The notes below the pieces were generated by a model. That model saw only the letters and a program-made list of their open reading frames with translations, made no database searches and was not told where the DNA came from. Below are positions 53,110 to 62,957 of a DNA stretch of 64,000 nucleotides, in pieces (the stretch's first letter is position 1; the number at the start of each line of letters is the position of its first letter). Source of the DNA: Saccharicrinis carchari (GTDB taxonomy: Bacteria; Bacteroidota; Bacteroidia; Bacteroidales; Marinilabiliaceae); the NCBI RefSeq assembly GCF_900182605.1, contig NZ_FXTB01000001.1:1-64000 (forward strand), in the 5' to 3' direction. The position numbers were made by a program, and so were the translations under genes.

Positions 53110-54831
53110 ATGAAACAATCAAGGATTAAAATTTTTGCTTCGATAGCTTTGGCAGCGTTATTAGTAAGTTGTGCAGGCTTAAACAAAATGAAGAAGAAAG
53201 CAAACGACGTAACCTACACAGTTACTCCTGAAGTGCTTGAGGCACATGCGGGCAAAGTGGATGTTACCGTAAAGGTAAAAGTTCCCGAAAAATACATGGA
53301 TAAAAAAGCAACCATTGAGCTTACCCCCGTGTTAAAGTATGATGGCGGTGAAACAGCATTTCCTTCTAAAACTGTTCAAGGGGAAAGTGTGGACGGAAAC
53401 AATCAAGTGATTTCTTACCTCAATGGTGGACAATACACTTATACCGGTTCAGTTCCTTATAACGACAACATGAAGGTATCGGACTTGGTTGTGCGTATTA
53501 GAGCCGAAAAAGGTGGCGAGAGCATGGGCTTCGACGATGTTAAAATTGCCGAAGGTGTTATTGCTACAGCTGGATTGGTTAAAAGTAAAGGTGCTGCAGT
53601 TGCATTGGGTAGCGATAATTTTAAGCGTATTGTACCTGAAAGCAAAAATGCAGAAATATATTTTATGATACAACAAGCTGCTTTGCGCGGTACAGAGTTG
53701 AGAAAAGAAGAAATAAAAGCACTTAAAAGCTACATCAGCGAAGCGGAAGCGGCTGAGAACAAAGAGTTCAAAGGCGTATCTATTTCGGCTTATGCATCTC
53801 CGGACGGTCCAACAGATCTGAATACCAGATTGTCGGAAAAAAGGCAAGACGTAACCAAAGGTTATGTGGCCAGAGAGTTGAAGAGAGCCAAAGTGGAAAA
53901 AAGTGGCGAAGATTTCTTCAACCTGAAAAATACACCGGAAGACTGGGAAGGATTCAAAGAATTGATGCAAGCTTCAAGCATTCAGGATAAAGAGCTAATA
54001 TTAAGAGTGCTTTCTATGTATTCTGATCCTCAGGTTCGCGAGAGAGAAATCAAAAACATGTCGGAAACTTACAAAGTTATTGCTGATGACATATTGCCTC
54101 AGTTGCGTCGTTCTAAAGTGGCCGTAAATGTAGAAGTTATTGGAAAATCAGATGAGGAAATTGAAGATCTTGCAGCTTCTAGCCCAAGTGACTTGAACGA
54201 AGAGGAGTTACTTTATGCAGCTACTTTAACTGACGACTTGAACGAAAAGCTGTCTGTTTATAAAAGCGTGAATAAGGTATTTCCTGAAAGCTGGAGAGGC
54301 TATAACAATGTGGCCTACATATTAATACAACAAGATAAGTTGGACGAAGCTAAAACAGCTCTGGAAAAAGCCAACAGTATTGATGCTAACAATCCGGTAG
54401 TTCATAATAACCTTGGTGTTGTTGCATTACGTCAGGATGACATGGCAAAAGCCGAAGAGCACTTTGGTGCTGCCGCGGGTGCCGGTCCTGAGTTGGATAC
54501 TAACCTGGGTATCGTTTCGATTTACAAAGGCGATTACGATGCTGCTATGCGTTATTTCGGAAACAGCACTACATGTAATGCGGCTTTAGCTAAAATTTTA
54601 GCCGGTAAATATGATGCTGCTCTATCTACATTGAACGCCAACACTATGGAAGTTGGTTTTAAATATTACCTGAAAGCTATCGTAGGTGCTCGCACCAATG
54701 ATAACGATATGGTATTTGATAGTCTGCGCAAGGCCGTTGAACTTGATTCTTCGCTTAAAGCCGACGCTGCAAAGGACAAAGAATTTGCCAAGTACATGGA
54801 GGACGCCAGCTTTAAAGCTATCGTTCAGTAA
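53110..54831 (+). CDS. OmpA-like/TPR outer-membrane lipoprotein
   Basis: The 573-residue lipoprotein (Cys at about 21, LLVSC) has a beta-rich N-terminal domain (about 35-180). A middle domain (about 195-365) resembles OmpA-type peptidoglycan-binding folds, with ISAYASPDGPTDLNTRLSEKRQDVTKGYVARELKR. C-terminal tetratricopeptide repeats span about 400-540 (SWRGYNNVAYILIQQDKLDEAKTALEKANSID, VHNNLGVVALRQDDMAKAEEHFGAAA). It may link outer membrane and cell wall or scaffold a surface complex. The start at 53110 gives the signal peptide; the frame upstream to 53083 does not. It has its own promoter and terminator and is monocistronic. Confidence 0.87.
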   Translation: MKQSRIKIFASIALAALLVSCAGLNKMKKKANDVTYTVTPEVLEAHAGKVDVTVKVKVPEKYMDKKATIELTPVLKYDGGETAFPSKTVQGESVDGNNQVISYLNGGQYTYTGSVPYNDNMKVSDLVVRIRAEKGGESMGFDDVKIAEGVIATAGLVKSKGAAVALGSDNFKRIVPESKNAEIYFMIQQAALRGTELRKEEIKALKSYISEAEAAENKEFKGVSISAYASPDGPTDLNTRLSEKRQDVTKGYVARELKRAKVEKSGEDFFNLKNTPEDWEGFKELMQASSIQDKELILRVLSMYSDPQVREREIKNMSETYKVIADDILPQLRRSKVAVNVEVIGKSDEEIEDLAASSPSDLNEEELLYAATLTDDLNEKLSVYKSVNKVFPESWRGYNNVAYILIQQDKLDEAKTALEKANSIDANNPVVHNNLGVVALRQDDMAKAEEHFGAAAGAGPELDTNLGIVSIYKGDYDAAMRYFGNSTTCNAALAKILAGKYDAALSTLNANTMEVGFKYYLKAIVGARTNDNDMVFDSLRKAVELDSSLKADAAKDKEFAKYMEDASFKAIVQ

Positions 54832-54852
54832 TAATAAAAATCAAATAATACT

Positions 54853-54886
54853 AAAAAAGGCCGGTCAGTTGTGATCGGCCTTTTTT
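54853..54886 (+). terminator. Terminator of the OmpA/TPR gene
   Basis: A stem of 11 bp (AAAAAAGGCCG with CGGCCTTTTTT) encloses a loop that can pair partly itself. It ends in six T, 22 nt after the stop. Confidence 0.88.
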
Positions 54887-54938
54887 GATCGAATGCTGGT
54901 GGAGCTTGGTGGCTCTTATCTAATTTCCATATCAAAAC

Positions 54939-54980
54939 GTATATAAGAAAAACCCGGATTAACCGGGTTTTCTTATATAC
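54939..54980 (-). terminator. Long palindrome, bidirectional terminator
   Basis: GTATATAAGAAAA at 54939-54951, one extra A, then CCCGG face CCGGGTTTTCTTATATAC at 54963-54980. This gives about 18 bp with one bulged A and a short loop. It lies 9 nt after the stop of the minus-strand 625-residue protein gene and also ends any readthrough from the plus strand. Confidence 0.85.
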
Positions 54981-54988
54981 GCCACTAC

Positions 54989-56866
54989 TTACACTTTACA
55001 AAAGGCCATCTGGTCCCAAATGTCGTGGTGGGTTATCTCACCGTTGGTAAGCTTCATATCGGCATGTAGCCAAACAATGTAGGCGCAGTTGGGCAATGCG
55101 CTTACCGAGCTTCCATAAGCTACCTCGCCATGTGCTTCTTCTCCCGGGGTATTATGCGCAATGGCAGGGAAAGCGTATGGCCCACCGGGTCCTGTCATTC
55201 GTACCCATACATTACCTAGATTGGGGTTTGCGGCAGTATATTGAACGGTCAGAGAATTGGTGATTTTACCACATCCGGCTCCTACCATTTCTTTGATATC
55301 CATGCTCGCTACCCCTATCTCACTGCTCACGGAGGTTGGTATCCACGAACCGTTTTTAGGTACGTTCTGGTATCTGAAATTAAATAGTGCTAATACTTTT
55401 GAAACACCTACAGTTATTTCGCTTGGTTCATTTCCTTCTTCGCGTATTCGCATGCGTAGCCTATAATACCTGTTTTTTTGTAATGGCTGAATGCTCGTTA
55501 CGTTGTCGCCCGGTACAAGTCCAGCCATATCAACCGAATCGTTCATCAGTTTTGTCGAAATAAGGTTGATGAGCAGTCCGTTTCGATTAGGCAGGAAATT
55601 ACTCTCCTGGGGTACTTTTATCCAATTATCGGACGCGAAAGATACTTCCATCTCGCCCGATTGGTGATCAATTGCATAGGGGGTTTCTATTATTTCGTAT
55701 CCATCCGGGGTAGGAATTAATACTTGCGTATAACCGATAACCGTATGGGCAATATCAGCTTTTTCAATGTCCGTCCAAGTCGCACCCATTTTTGGTACGC
55801 CCGGGGCGTCCCACTCTTCGTACTGGAATTTGTACTCCAGTGGCTTGCCATTCATCTTTTTGTTTAAGCTGCCCAATAAACTCAATTTATCGTAAAAGGC
55901 TAACCCGTTCCACCCGGCTGTGGGCTTGCCCGTGGTACGGCCGGTGGTAGAGTCTATGTTATGGAGGATATGATATGCCCTGTTTTGTCCGATCCTTAGA
56001 AATGTAGGATTTGTGGGGTCTTCGGGTCCGGGTATGGGGCCTTCGTTAAGGCATAGGCTCACACAAAAGCAGTTCCCCACGTTTTCCCTATCCTTATCGC
56101 GGCCTCTCGATGGTGGCTCGTCCAAAGATCCACCGCCGAGTGAATATTTGAAATAAACATCGGGTCCGTTGTTCCAAGGCAATATGGGGGTTTCCACATT
56201 AATCCAAGGCGAAAGGAAGGTCTTTTTAAATTCTTTGGAGGTGTAAACAATTAAAAAACGTCCGCTGCTGTCCGTTAGGGCGCTTCCCAGCTTGTCGTCG
56301 CTTATCCAGTCATCGTCCATTGCGGTTACTTCAATGCCAGGTATGGGGGATTGCGTGTTACAAAAGGTAAGCCGGCCAAAGATGAACCAAAGATCGAGCA
56401 GACCCATCATATAACACCAGTTTTTTGAATTAAAGGTGTAATTAAAAGTGGCGATAACAAAACCTTCGTTCGTTTCCCTCCACTTGGGCTGAAAAACATT
56501 TACGCGCACATCAAACTCTTTAAAGCCCTTTGGCTTGTCCTGATTTTCCTGCCCATAATCCGGCACATCGGGATAATTAAGTACGATCTCGACGGGGCCG
56601 CCGCCATATTTTTGTTTTTTTTCGTCCAAATCGAATGAGTAGGCCCCGTTTCCATCAGTTCGGGTTTCGGCAATTAAATCTTTTGATTTAGCACTCAACT
56701 CCTCTTTAGAGTAGATTTTAAACAATTCTTTGGGTTGGGCGGTAGCCATCCCAACTACTGAATCCTGGTTGTTGTAACGGTAAAGCCGCACAATGGTTTC
56801 TTTTACAGGTGTTCGTTGCTCCCTGCATATTAAACCATAAAGGTGTCCTCTTAAAAAAAAACGCAT
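54989..56866 (-). CDS. Unrecognised 625-residue multidomain protein
   Basis: I do not recognise this protein. It has no signal peptide or membrane helix. Two N-terminal segments look like transthyretin/carboxypeptidase-regulatory folds. These are residues about 5-110 (GHLYGLICREQRTPVKETIVRLYR, TRTDGNGAYSFDLDEKK) and about 165-250 (GRLTFCNTQSPIPGIEVTAMDDD, TDSSGRFLIVYTSKEF). The middle (about 270-480) is rich in Trp, Gly and Pro. The C-terminal region (about 525-625) is another beta-rich domain with conserved-looking Cys residues. It stands alone with a strong terminator. Binding or structural function is possible, but there is no basis to name one. Confidence 0.75.
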   Translation of the reverse strand: MRFFLRGHLYGLICREQRTPVKETIVRLYRYNNQDSVVGMATAQPKELFKIYSKEELSAKSKDLIAETRTDGNGAYSFDLDEKKQKYGGGPVEIVLNYPDVPDYGQENQDKPKGFKEFDVRVNVFQPKWRETNEGFVIATFNYTFNSKNWCYMMGLLDLWFIFGRLTFCNTQSPIPGIEVTAMDDDWISDDKLGSALTDSSGRFLIVYTSKEFKKTFLSPWINVETPILPWNNGPDVYFKYSLGGGSLDEPPSRGRDKDRENVGNCFCVSLCLNEGPIPGPEDPTNPTFLRIGQNRAYHILHNIDSTTGRTTGKPTAGWNGLAFYDKLSLLGSLNKKMNGKPLEYKFQYEEWDAPGVPKMGATWTDIEKADIAHTVIGYTQVLIPTPDGYEIIETPYAIDHQSGEMEVSFASDNWIKVPQESNFLPNRNGLLINLISTKLMNDSVDMAGLVPGDNVTSIQPLQKNRYYRLRMRIREEGNEPSEITVGVSKVLALFNFRYQNVPKNGSWIPTSVSSEIGVASMDIKEMVGAGCGKITNSLTVQYTAANPNLGNVWVRMTGPGGPYAFPAIAHNTPGEEAHGEVAYGSSVSALPNCAYIVWLHADMKLTNGEITHHDIWDQMAFCKV

Positions 56867-57300
56867 GACATTAAAATTTAAGTTAAACTTGAGAGTATAT
56901 AGTAGATATGGAAAGGCTAATTTATATACTTTACATTATTGTAGTTCCGATTAATACAATTTACGATGTTTCGCTGTGAATGTCAATAGGAATGAATGGC
57001 AAAGCACTATTGATTTATGGGCGATTTGCCTATATATGAACAGGAAACGTTAAAAAGAGAGAGGAGATCGGTAAGCGGTTTTTGCTAATTGGCTTATGGT
57101 AATGGGTATTCGGTAATGGCTAATCAAACGATTTGTGAAATGAAATGATGGAATAAGCTACGAAGTAAGGACGGCGGGAGGTGTAAAACAACGGCGAATA
57201 AAAGCTAAATAAGGGGCTTGTTATCCAAAAAACCCAAAGAAGGTCCCTGAATCAATCACTTTAGGGATAGCGTAGGAAATAGCGCAAATACATCCAATGG
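56867..57300. other. Gene-free region
   Basis: The 434-bp stretch between two minus-strand genes has no recognisable gene. Around 57090-57130 there is a run of imperfect GGTAATGG/GGCTAAT-type units. No clear promoter or terminator was found. Confidence 0.5.
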
Positions 57301-57837
57301 TCATACCATCCCCCGGATATATTTGCCGGCTTCCCAAAGTACGATACCGGCACTTACACTGATGTTTAACGAATGCTTGGTGCCAAATTGGGGAATCTCG
57401 ATACAAGCGTCGGCCGTGTCAATTACCGCCTGCTGAACACCTTTTACTTCGTTGCCAAAAATCAGGGCCATTTTTTGATCTTGTACAGGTTTAAAATCTA
57501 ACAAGGAGGTGCTTCCCACGGCCTGTTCCACGCAATATACTTTATAGCCTTTATTTTTAAGTGCTAAAATTGCCGATATAGTATCTTCGTGGTAGCTCCA
57601 TCGCATGGAATCTTCAGCGCCCAGTGCAGTTTTATGTATGTCGTTATGCGGAGGAGTGGGGGTAATGCCACATAAATATATTTCTTGAAGGCAAAGCGCA
57701 TCGGATGTCCTGAAAACCGAACCCACATTGTTCAGACTTCTCACATTGTCGAGAACTACCACAATGGGGGTTTTTTTGGCATGCTTGAACTCTTCTACGC
57801 TTAGTCTGTTTAGTTCTTTGTTTCGCAGTTTCCTCAT
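57301..57837 (-). CDS. TrmH/SpoU-family RNA methyltransferase
   Basis: A 178-residue SPOUT methyltransferase that 2'-O-methylates tRNA or rRNA with S-adenosylmethionine. It shows the three motifs of the family: NVRSLNNVGSVFRTSDA (motif 1, about 31-47), ALIFGNEVKGV (motif 2, about 123-133) and EIPQFGTKHSLNISVSAGIVLWE (motif 3, about 147-169). The protein is only the catalytic core, without an RNA-binding N-terminal domain. It is divergent from sucC across about 130 nt with TAnnTTTG boxes on both strands. The exact RNA target cannot be predicted. Confidence 0.93.
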   Translation of the reverse strand: MRKLRNKELNRLSVEEFKHAKKTPIVVVLDNVRSLNNVGSVFRTSDALCLQEIYLCGITPTPPHNDIHKTALGAEDSMRWSYHEDTISAILALKNKGYKVYCVEQAVGSTSLLDFKPVQDQKMALIFGNEVKGVQQAVIDTADACIEIPQFGTKHSLNISVSAGIVLWEAGKYIRGMV

Positions 57838-57876
57838 GTTTCTTTTTATTATCGGTATGGTAATTATTTAAGCTGA

Positions 57877-57884
57877 CAAAAATA
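57877..57884 (-). promoter_or_regulatory. -7 box for the TrmH-type gene
   Basis: TATTTTTG on the minus strand, about 40 nt before the ATG at 57837, fits TAnnTTTG. No standard -33 TTG. Confidence 0.4.
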
Positions 57885-57900
57885 AGCATTTTCAACGTTT

Positions 57901-57908
57901 TATTTTTG
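57901..57908 (+). promoter_or_regulatory. -7 box for sucC
   Basis: TATTTTTG on the plus strand, 59 nt before the sucC ATG, lies 16 nt from the opposed box of the methyltransferase gene. The two promoters may compete. No standard -33 TTG. Confidence 0.4.
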
Positions 57909-57967
57909 CCATCAAAATTGTACATTACAAAAAATTTAGATAGATAACCTTTTTATATAAAATCTAC

Positions 57968-59158
57968 ATGAATATTCACGAATATCAAGGTCAGGAAATC
58001 CTCAAACGATATGGGGTCCGGGTTTCGGAAGGAATTGTGGCTGATAACCCGGACAGGGCAGTAGCCGCAGCAAAACGTTTAAAGCAATTAACCGGAACAG
58101 ATATCTGGGTTGTGAAAGCTCAGATACATGCCGGGGGGCGTGGCAAAGGTGGCGGAGTTAAGGTGGCTACCTCATTAGACGAGGTAAAAGAAGTGTCCAA
58201 GCAGATTTTGGGTATGCAGCTGGTAACCCACCAAACAGGTCCGGAGGGAAAAAAAGTGAATAAAGTGCTTGTAGCACAAAATGTGTTTTATGCAGGCGAA
58301 TCGGAGCCAAAAGAGTATTACATGAGCGTACTCCTTAATCGGGATACCAGCCGGAATATTATCATGTATTCTACCGAGGGAGGGATGGATATTGAAAAAG
58401 TAGCTGAGGAAACGCCTCATCTTATTTATAAGGAGGAGATTGACCCTGCCACCGGTGTTTTGCCTTTTCAGGCACGCAGGGTAGCTTTTAATCTGGGTTT
58501 GTCGGGTAAGGCATTTAAGGAGATGACAAAGTTTGTAACCGCACTTTATAAAGCCTACGAAGGAGCCGATGCTTCGTTGGTGGAGATTAACCCTGTGCTT
58601 AAAACTTCCGACGATTTGGTTATGGCCATCGATGCAAAAATTAACCTCGACGACAATGCCCTTTACAGGCATCGCGATTTTATTGAGATGCGTGATTTGG
58701 ATGAGGAAGATCCGGCAGAGATAGAAGCATCAAAGCACAATCTTAATTTTGTAAAGCTCGACGGTAACGTGGGCTGTATGGTTAATGGTGCCGGTTTAGC
58801 AATGGCTACCATGGACATCATAAAACTATCAGGTGGCGACCCGGCAAACTTCCTCGATGTGGGTGGTGGTGCCAATGCACAAACGGTGGAGGCAGGTTTA
58901 AAGATAATTCTGGCCGACCCTAATGTAAAAGCCATACTGATAAATATATTTGGGGGAATAGTACGCTGCGACAGAGTGGCACACGGCGTGGTAGAAGCCT
59001 ATAAAAAGATAGGCGATATTGATATTCCAATCATTGTTCGGCTTCAAGGAACAAATGCCGAGGGAGGCAAAAAGATTATTGATGAATCCGGTTTGAAAGT
59101 TTTCTCGGCTATTACACTTAAAGAAGCATCCGACCTGGTGCAGGAGCTGGTGGGTTAG
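57968..59158 (+). CDS. sucC: Succinate-CoA ligase beta subunit
   Basis: The 396-residue ATP-grasp subunit forms succinyl-CoA or succinate in the TCA cycle together with the alpha subunit. MNIHEYQGQEILKRYGV is the standard start. The ATP-grasp domain includes WVVKAQIHAGGRGKGGGVKVA and EINPVL. The C-terminal ligase domain has NFLDVGGGA, AILINIFGGIVRCDRVA and VRLQGTNAEGGKKIIDESGL. The length is normal for the family. sucD is not next to it; the following gene is on the other strand, so the alpha subunit must be encoded elsewhere. Confidence 0.97.
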   Translation: MNIHEYQGQEILKRYGVRVSEGIVADNPDRAVAAAKRLKQLTGTDIWVVKAQIHAGGRGKGGGVKVATSLDEVKEVSKQILGMQLVTHQTGPEGKKVNKVLVAQNVFYAGESEPKEYYMSVLLNRDTSRNIIMYSTEGGMDIEKVAEETPHLIYKEEIDPATGVLPFQARRVAFNLGLSGKAFKEMTKFVTALYKAYEGADASLVEINPVLKTSDDLVMAIDAKINLDDNALYRHRDFIEMRDLDEEDPAEIEASKHNLNFVKLDGNVGCMVNGAGLAMATMDIIKLSGGDPANFLDVGGGANAQTVEAGLKIILADPNVKAILINIFGGIVRCDRVAHGVVEAYKKIGDIDIPIIVRLQGTNAEGGKKIIDESGLKVFSAITLKEASDLVQELVG

Positions 59159-59215
59159 TTTATCGAAATGTTTTATTAACAGCGGGGTAAGTGACGTAAC
59201 GCCGCACTTAAAAGT

Positions 59216-59296
59216 AGCCACAATGAACACGAAGGGTGCACAAGGGACACGAAGAAACATTGTGAACCTTGTATGGCCTTTGTGTACATTGTGCTT
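59216..59296. repeat. MITE-like element related to 31729-31814
   Basis: An 81-bp segment with imperfect terminal inverted repeats AGCCACAATG and CATTGTGCTT. The interior has GGGACACGAAGAAACA, similar to GGACACAAAGAAAACA in the 31.7-kb element. It lies between the converging sucC and epimerase genes. Confidence 0.55.
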
Positions 59297-59379
59297 GTAA
59301 ATTAAAATAAACCCCCGACAAAATCGCCCCAATACCGAAAGAACGGGAGCTATATTATTTTTTGTGTTTTTAAACCCAC

Positions 59380-60336
59380 TTACTGTTTCAAGTACCAATT
59401 TATAAAAGCTTGTAATCCTTCCTTAAGAGATGTAGTGGGCGCATATCCCAATAATTGTTTTGCTTTATTTATATTGGCGTAAGTGATGTTTACATCGCCG
59501 GGTTGCATGGGCAGTCGCTCTATTTCCAGTTTTTGTCCGCTTACTTCGGCAATGGTGTGTATCAGGTCAATCAGTTTTACAGGTGTATGGTTGCCCAGGT
59601 TGATGTTTTCAAAAACATTTTCGTTGTTTTGCAAATACGTAATAGCTTTGATGATACCCGAAACGGTGTCGTCCACAAAAGTGTAATCGCGCGCGGTAGA
59701 ACCATCGCCAAACATAGGAATGGGCTTTCTTTCGTAAAGCAGCCTTGTAAACTTATTGATGGCCAAATCAGGTCGCTGCCGGGGGCCAAATACGGTAAAA
59801 AACCTTAGGTTGATAAAATCGAGCTTATAAAGATGATGATAGGTGTGGTTGAGGAGCTCGCACGATTTTTTGGTGAACGCATAAGGTGAAATAGGCATCG
59901 AAACATCCAGAGTTTCGCTCCATGGTGTGTCGGTCATGTTGCCATACACCGAAGATGAACTGGCAAAAGCCATTTTCCTGCTACCTGTTTCCCGCATCAG
60001 GTCAATTAATATTCGGGTGGCACTTATGTTATTGTCAATATAAGCTTGTGGATTTTCAATGGAAGGACGCACTCCCGCTTTAGCCGCCAGATGAACAATG
60101 CAATCGAATTTTTCAGATAATTTTTCCTTTACCCTGGCTTCATCGCATAAATCCAGCTCGTAAAAGCTAAAGTTCGGATGATGACGGAATTCGCTCAGAT
60201 TACCTTCCTTCATTGTTCGCTTGTAAAAAGGATCGAAGTTATCAACCCCAACCACCTTGTAGCCTTTTTTTAGCAGTGTTTGAGATAGATGTGAACCAAT
60301 AAAACCGGCACAACCCGTTACTAATATCTTGCTCAT
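59380..60336 (-). CDS. NAD-dependent nucleotide-sugar epimerase (UDP-glucuronate 4-epimerase-like)
   Basis: The 318-residue SDR-family enzyme is expected to interconvert nucleotide sugars for surface polysaccharide synthesis. The Rossmann motif ILVTGCAGFIGSHL (about 4-17) binds NAD. The catalytic Tyr-x-x-x-Lys is seen in SPYAFTKKSCE, with SSSSVYG providing the Ser. FTVFGPRQRPDLAINKF and GDGSTARDYTFVDDTV are typical of GalE/UDP-glucuronate epimerase-type proteins. The ATG at 60336 is used; the frame to 60357 starts with TTG. Substrate assignment is approximate. Confidence 0.9.
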   Translation of the reverse strand: MSKILVTGCAGFIGSHLSQTLLKKGYKVVGVDNFDPFYKRTMKEGNLSEFRHHPNFSFYELDLCDEARVKEKLSEKFDCIVHLAAKAGVRPSIENPQAYIDNNISATRILIDLMRETGSRKMAFASSSSVYGNMTDTPWSETLDVSMPISPYAFTKKSCELLNHTYHHLYKLDFINLRFFTVFGPRQRPDLAINKFTRLLYERKPIPMFGDGSTARDYTFVDDTVSGIIKAITYLQNNENVFENINLGNHTPVKLIDLIHTIAEVSGQKLEIERLPMQPGDVNITYANINKAKQLLGYAPTTSLKEGLQAFINWYLKQ

Positions 60337-60519
60337 AAACTTATTTATTTTATGCAAAGATATATTTATATGTTGCGTACAGGGTGTTTTTTTGTATAAA
60401 GTGTATTTTTTTCACATAAATAGTTGATTTGGGCTAACCAGTTGTTTTATGCACGCTTTTTAATGCCCGATAAAGCAGATTGATGTTATAAAATTAATTC
60501 AAATTACAATGATTTTAAA

Positions 60520-60527
60520 TATCTTTG
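60520..60527 (+). promoter_or_regulatory. -7 box for lepA
   Basis: TATCTTTG matches TAnnTTTG, 71 nt before the lepA ATG. The identical octamer is used in the rpsO promoter. A TTG at the usual -33 distance is not clear. Confidence 0.5.
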
Positions 60528-60597
60528 CCCATTGGAATAAAAGGAACCTGGTTCTTGTTTAAGTGATATTAATTTACGCGTACGGTAACATTAGCTT

Positions 60598-62385
60598 ATG
60601 AAGCATATAAGAAACTTTTGTATTATTGCCCATATCGACCACGGTAAAAGTACCTTGGCCGACAGATTATTGGAATTCACCTCTACCGTGTCCGAAAGGG
60701 ACGCTCAGGCACAGGTGCTCGACAATATGGACATTGAAAGGGAAAGGGGGATCACCATTAAAAGCCATGCCATACAGATGGATTATTTGCTCGATGGTGA
60801 AAAGTATGTTCTTAACTTGATTGATACGCCGGGGCACGTGGACTTTTCGTATGAGGTTTCGCGATCCATAGCAGCTTGCGAAGGTGCTTTGCTGATTGTG
60901 GATTCAACCCAGGGTATTCAGGCGCAAACAATTTCGAATTTATACAAAGCCATAGAGCACGATTTACATATCATCCCGGTGATGAACAAAATGGATTTGC
61001 CCAATGCCATGCCCGATGAAGTGGAGGATCAAATTCTGGAGTTGATTGGGGGAAAACGTGAAGATATAATTCATGCCAGTGGAAAAACGGGAATGGGTAT
61101 AGAGAACATACTGCGCGCCATTGTTCATGATGTGCCACCACCGGTGGGCGATTCGGCAAAACCTTTGCAATGTATGATCTTTGATTCTGTTTTTAATTCT
61201 TTTAGGGGGATTATCGCTTATTTTAAGGTGGTAAACGGAGAAATACGTAAAGGCGATTTGGTCAAATTTATGGCTACCGGAAAAGAATATCATGCCGATG
61301 AGGTAGGGGTGCTACGGTTGGAAATGGAACCAAGGAAAATGTTGGGTGCAGGTGATGTGGGCTATATCATATCAGGGATAAAAACAAGTAAAGAAGTTAA
61401 GGTGGGCGACACCATTACCCACGTGAAGGGAGGATGCCAAAATAGGGTAGAGGGTTTTGAAGAGGTTAAACCCATGGTTTTTGCCGGGGTGTACCCTATC
61501 GATAGCGACGACTACGAAGATTTGAGAGCTTCGATGGAAAAGCTTCAACTCAATGATGCTTCCCTTACATTTGAACCGGAATCATCGGCCGCCCTGGGTT
61601 TTGGTTTTCGTTGTGGCTTCCTGGGGATGCTCCATATGGAAATTATTCAGGAACGTTTAGAGAGGGAGTTTGATATGAATGTGATAACAACTGTTCCGAA
61701 CGTGCCTTATATCGTACATACAAAAAAAGGAGAGCAGGTAGAGGTGCACAATCCCTCCGGATTGCCCGAGCAGACAATTATCGACTGGATAGACGAACCG
61801 TATATCCATGCCCAGATAATTACCAAGTCGGAGTATATAGGACAGATAATGAATTTGTGTCTGACTAAACGCGGCGAGATGGTGAAACAGGAATATTTGA
61901 CTGCCGACAGGGTGGAGTTGAGTTATAACATGCCACTGGCCGAAATTGTATTCGACTTTTATGATAAGCTCAAGAGTATTTCTAAAGGATATGCCTCTTT
62001 CGATTATCAGCCTATAGGTTTTAAACCCGCCAAATTAATTAAGCTCGATATACTGCTTAATGGCGAAAGTGTGGATGCCCTTTCAACACTAATTCATTTT
62101 GATAATGCCCAACCCCTGGGACGACGAATGTGCGAAAAGTTAAAGGAACTGATACCCCGACAGCAATTCGACATTGCCATACAGGCCGCTATCGGCAGTA
62201 AAATTATATCGCGCGAAACGGTAAAAGCGGTGCGTAAAGATGTTACCGCCAAATGTTATGGTGGCGACATTAGCCGTAAGCGTAAACTGTTGGAGAAACA
62301 GAAGAAAGGTAAAAAACGGATGAAACAGGTAGGTAACGTGGAGGTGCCCCAAAAGGCATTTATGGCGGTGCTAAAACTGGATTAA
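60598..62385 (+). CDS. lepA: Elongation factor 4 (LepA GTPase)
   Basis: A 595-residue translational GTPase of the normal length that acts on the ribosome. G motifs are visible: [13 protein letters not shown] (G1, about 11-23), RGITIKSH (G2), DTPGHVDF (G3), NKMDLP (G4) and SGKTG (G5 region). The C-terminal domain specific to LepA has [16 protein letters not shown] and [37 protein letters not shown]. It is transcribed alone, with a promoter-like box upstream and a terminator downstream. Confidence 0.98.
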   Translation: MKHIRNFCIIAHIDHGKSTLADRLLEFTSTVSERDAQAQVLDNMDIERERGITIKSHAIQMDYLLDGEKYVLNLIDTPGHVDFSYEVSRSIAACEGALLIVDSTQGIQAQTISNLYKAIEHDLHIIPVMNKMDLPNAMPDEVEDQILELIGGKREDIIHASGKTGMGIENILRAIVHDVPPPVGDSAKPLQCMIFDSVFNSFRGIIAYFKVVNGEIRKGDLVKFMATGKEYHADEVGVLRLEMEPRKMLGAGDVGYIISGIKTSKEVKVGDTITHVKGGCQNRVEGFEEVKPMVFAGVYPIDSDDYEDLRASMEKLQLNDASLTFEPESSAALGFGFRCGFLGMLHMEIIQERLEREFDMNVITTVPNVPYIVHTKKGEQVEVHNPSGLPEQTIIDWIDEPYIHAQIITKSEYIGQIMNLCLTKRGEMVKQEYLTADRVELSYNMPLAEIVFDFYDKLKSISKGYASFDYQPIGFKPAKLIKLDILLNGESVDALSTLIHFDNAQPLGRRMCEKLKELIPRQQFDIAIQAAIGSKIISRETVKAVRKDVTAKCYGGDISRKRKLLEKQKKGKKRMKQVGNVEVPQKAFMAVLKLD

Positions 62386-62957
62386 AGCCCCTCCCTGCCT
62401 GCGGTAGACATGTGGCTTTAGCGGAAAGGGGATAGAATAGTAATCCCATTTCGGGTCTTCGCGTAATGAAAGGCGGAGAGAAAATAATAAAACTTAAAAA
62501 ACGTCCGATACGCGAAAGTATCGGGCGTTTTTCGTTTTCAAAGTGGTGTTTATCACCCTCTAAAATCTATATACCTTGCCGAAACAAATACTAACTGCCA
62601 TCTCATGTTGGGTTCTCCTGGCTTGTGTCGTATCTGCCCTTGAACTCTTTGAAAGTAAATCTGTAACAATTGCCAAAGCCCAGCTCGCTTCGCAACGCAA
62701 TGGTATTGGTTATCTTCAGTTAGTTGTAAGCGGATAATGAATTGATGTACAGTTCACTACTGTATCTGCTTGCTTAAATACGGGCTTGTTACGCCAAGTT
62801 ACTGGCAAGCAGAGTTCCCGGAAACAATAGGGTTGCTGGATTCAAGTTTGACTTTCATAACAAAATAGCTAAGCATTAAATTATCACCTACAACCATAAT
62901 TTACAAAGTATTATAGCAGTTTGATATATCACTTTCCTACAAGCTGATGCGCTTCCT
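62386..62957. other. Gene-free region between lepA and receptor gene
   Basis: Contains a GGTAGACATGTGGCTTTAGC stretch with weak CCCCT...AGGGG pairing at about 62392-62432, and the lepA terminator at 62502-62536. The rest to 62957, the 3' side of the minus-strand receptor gene, shows nothing recognisable. Confidence 0.5.
62502..62536 (+). terminator. lepA terminator
   Basis: A 12-bp stem (AACGTCCGATAC with GTATCGGGCGTT, one T-G pair), 6-nt loop and five T. It lies about 117 nt after the lepA stop and may also serve the receptor gene on the opposite strand. Confidence 0.82.

Noticed and set aside
58175-58672. Minus-strand frame inside sucC
   Set aside because: It is an overlap shadow of a strongly conserved gene.
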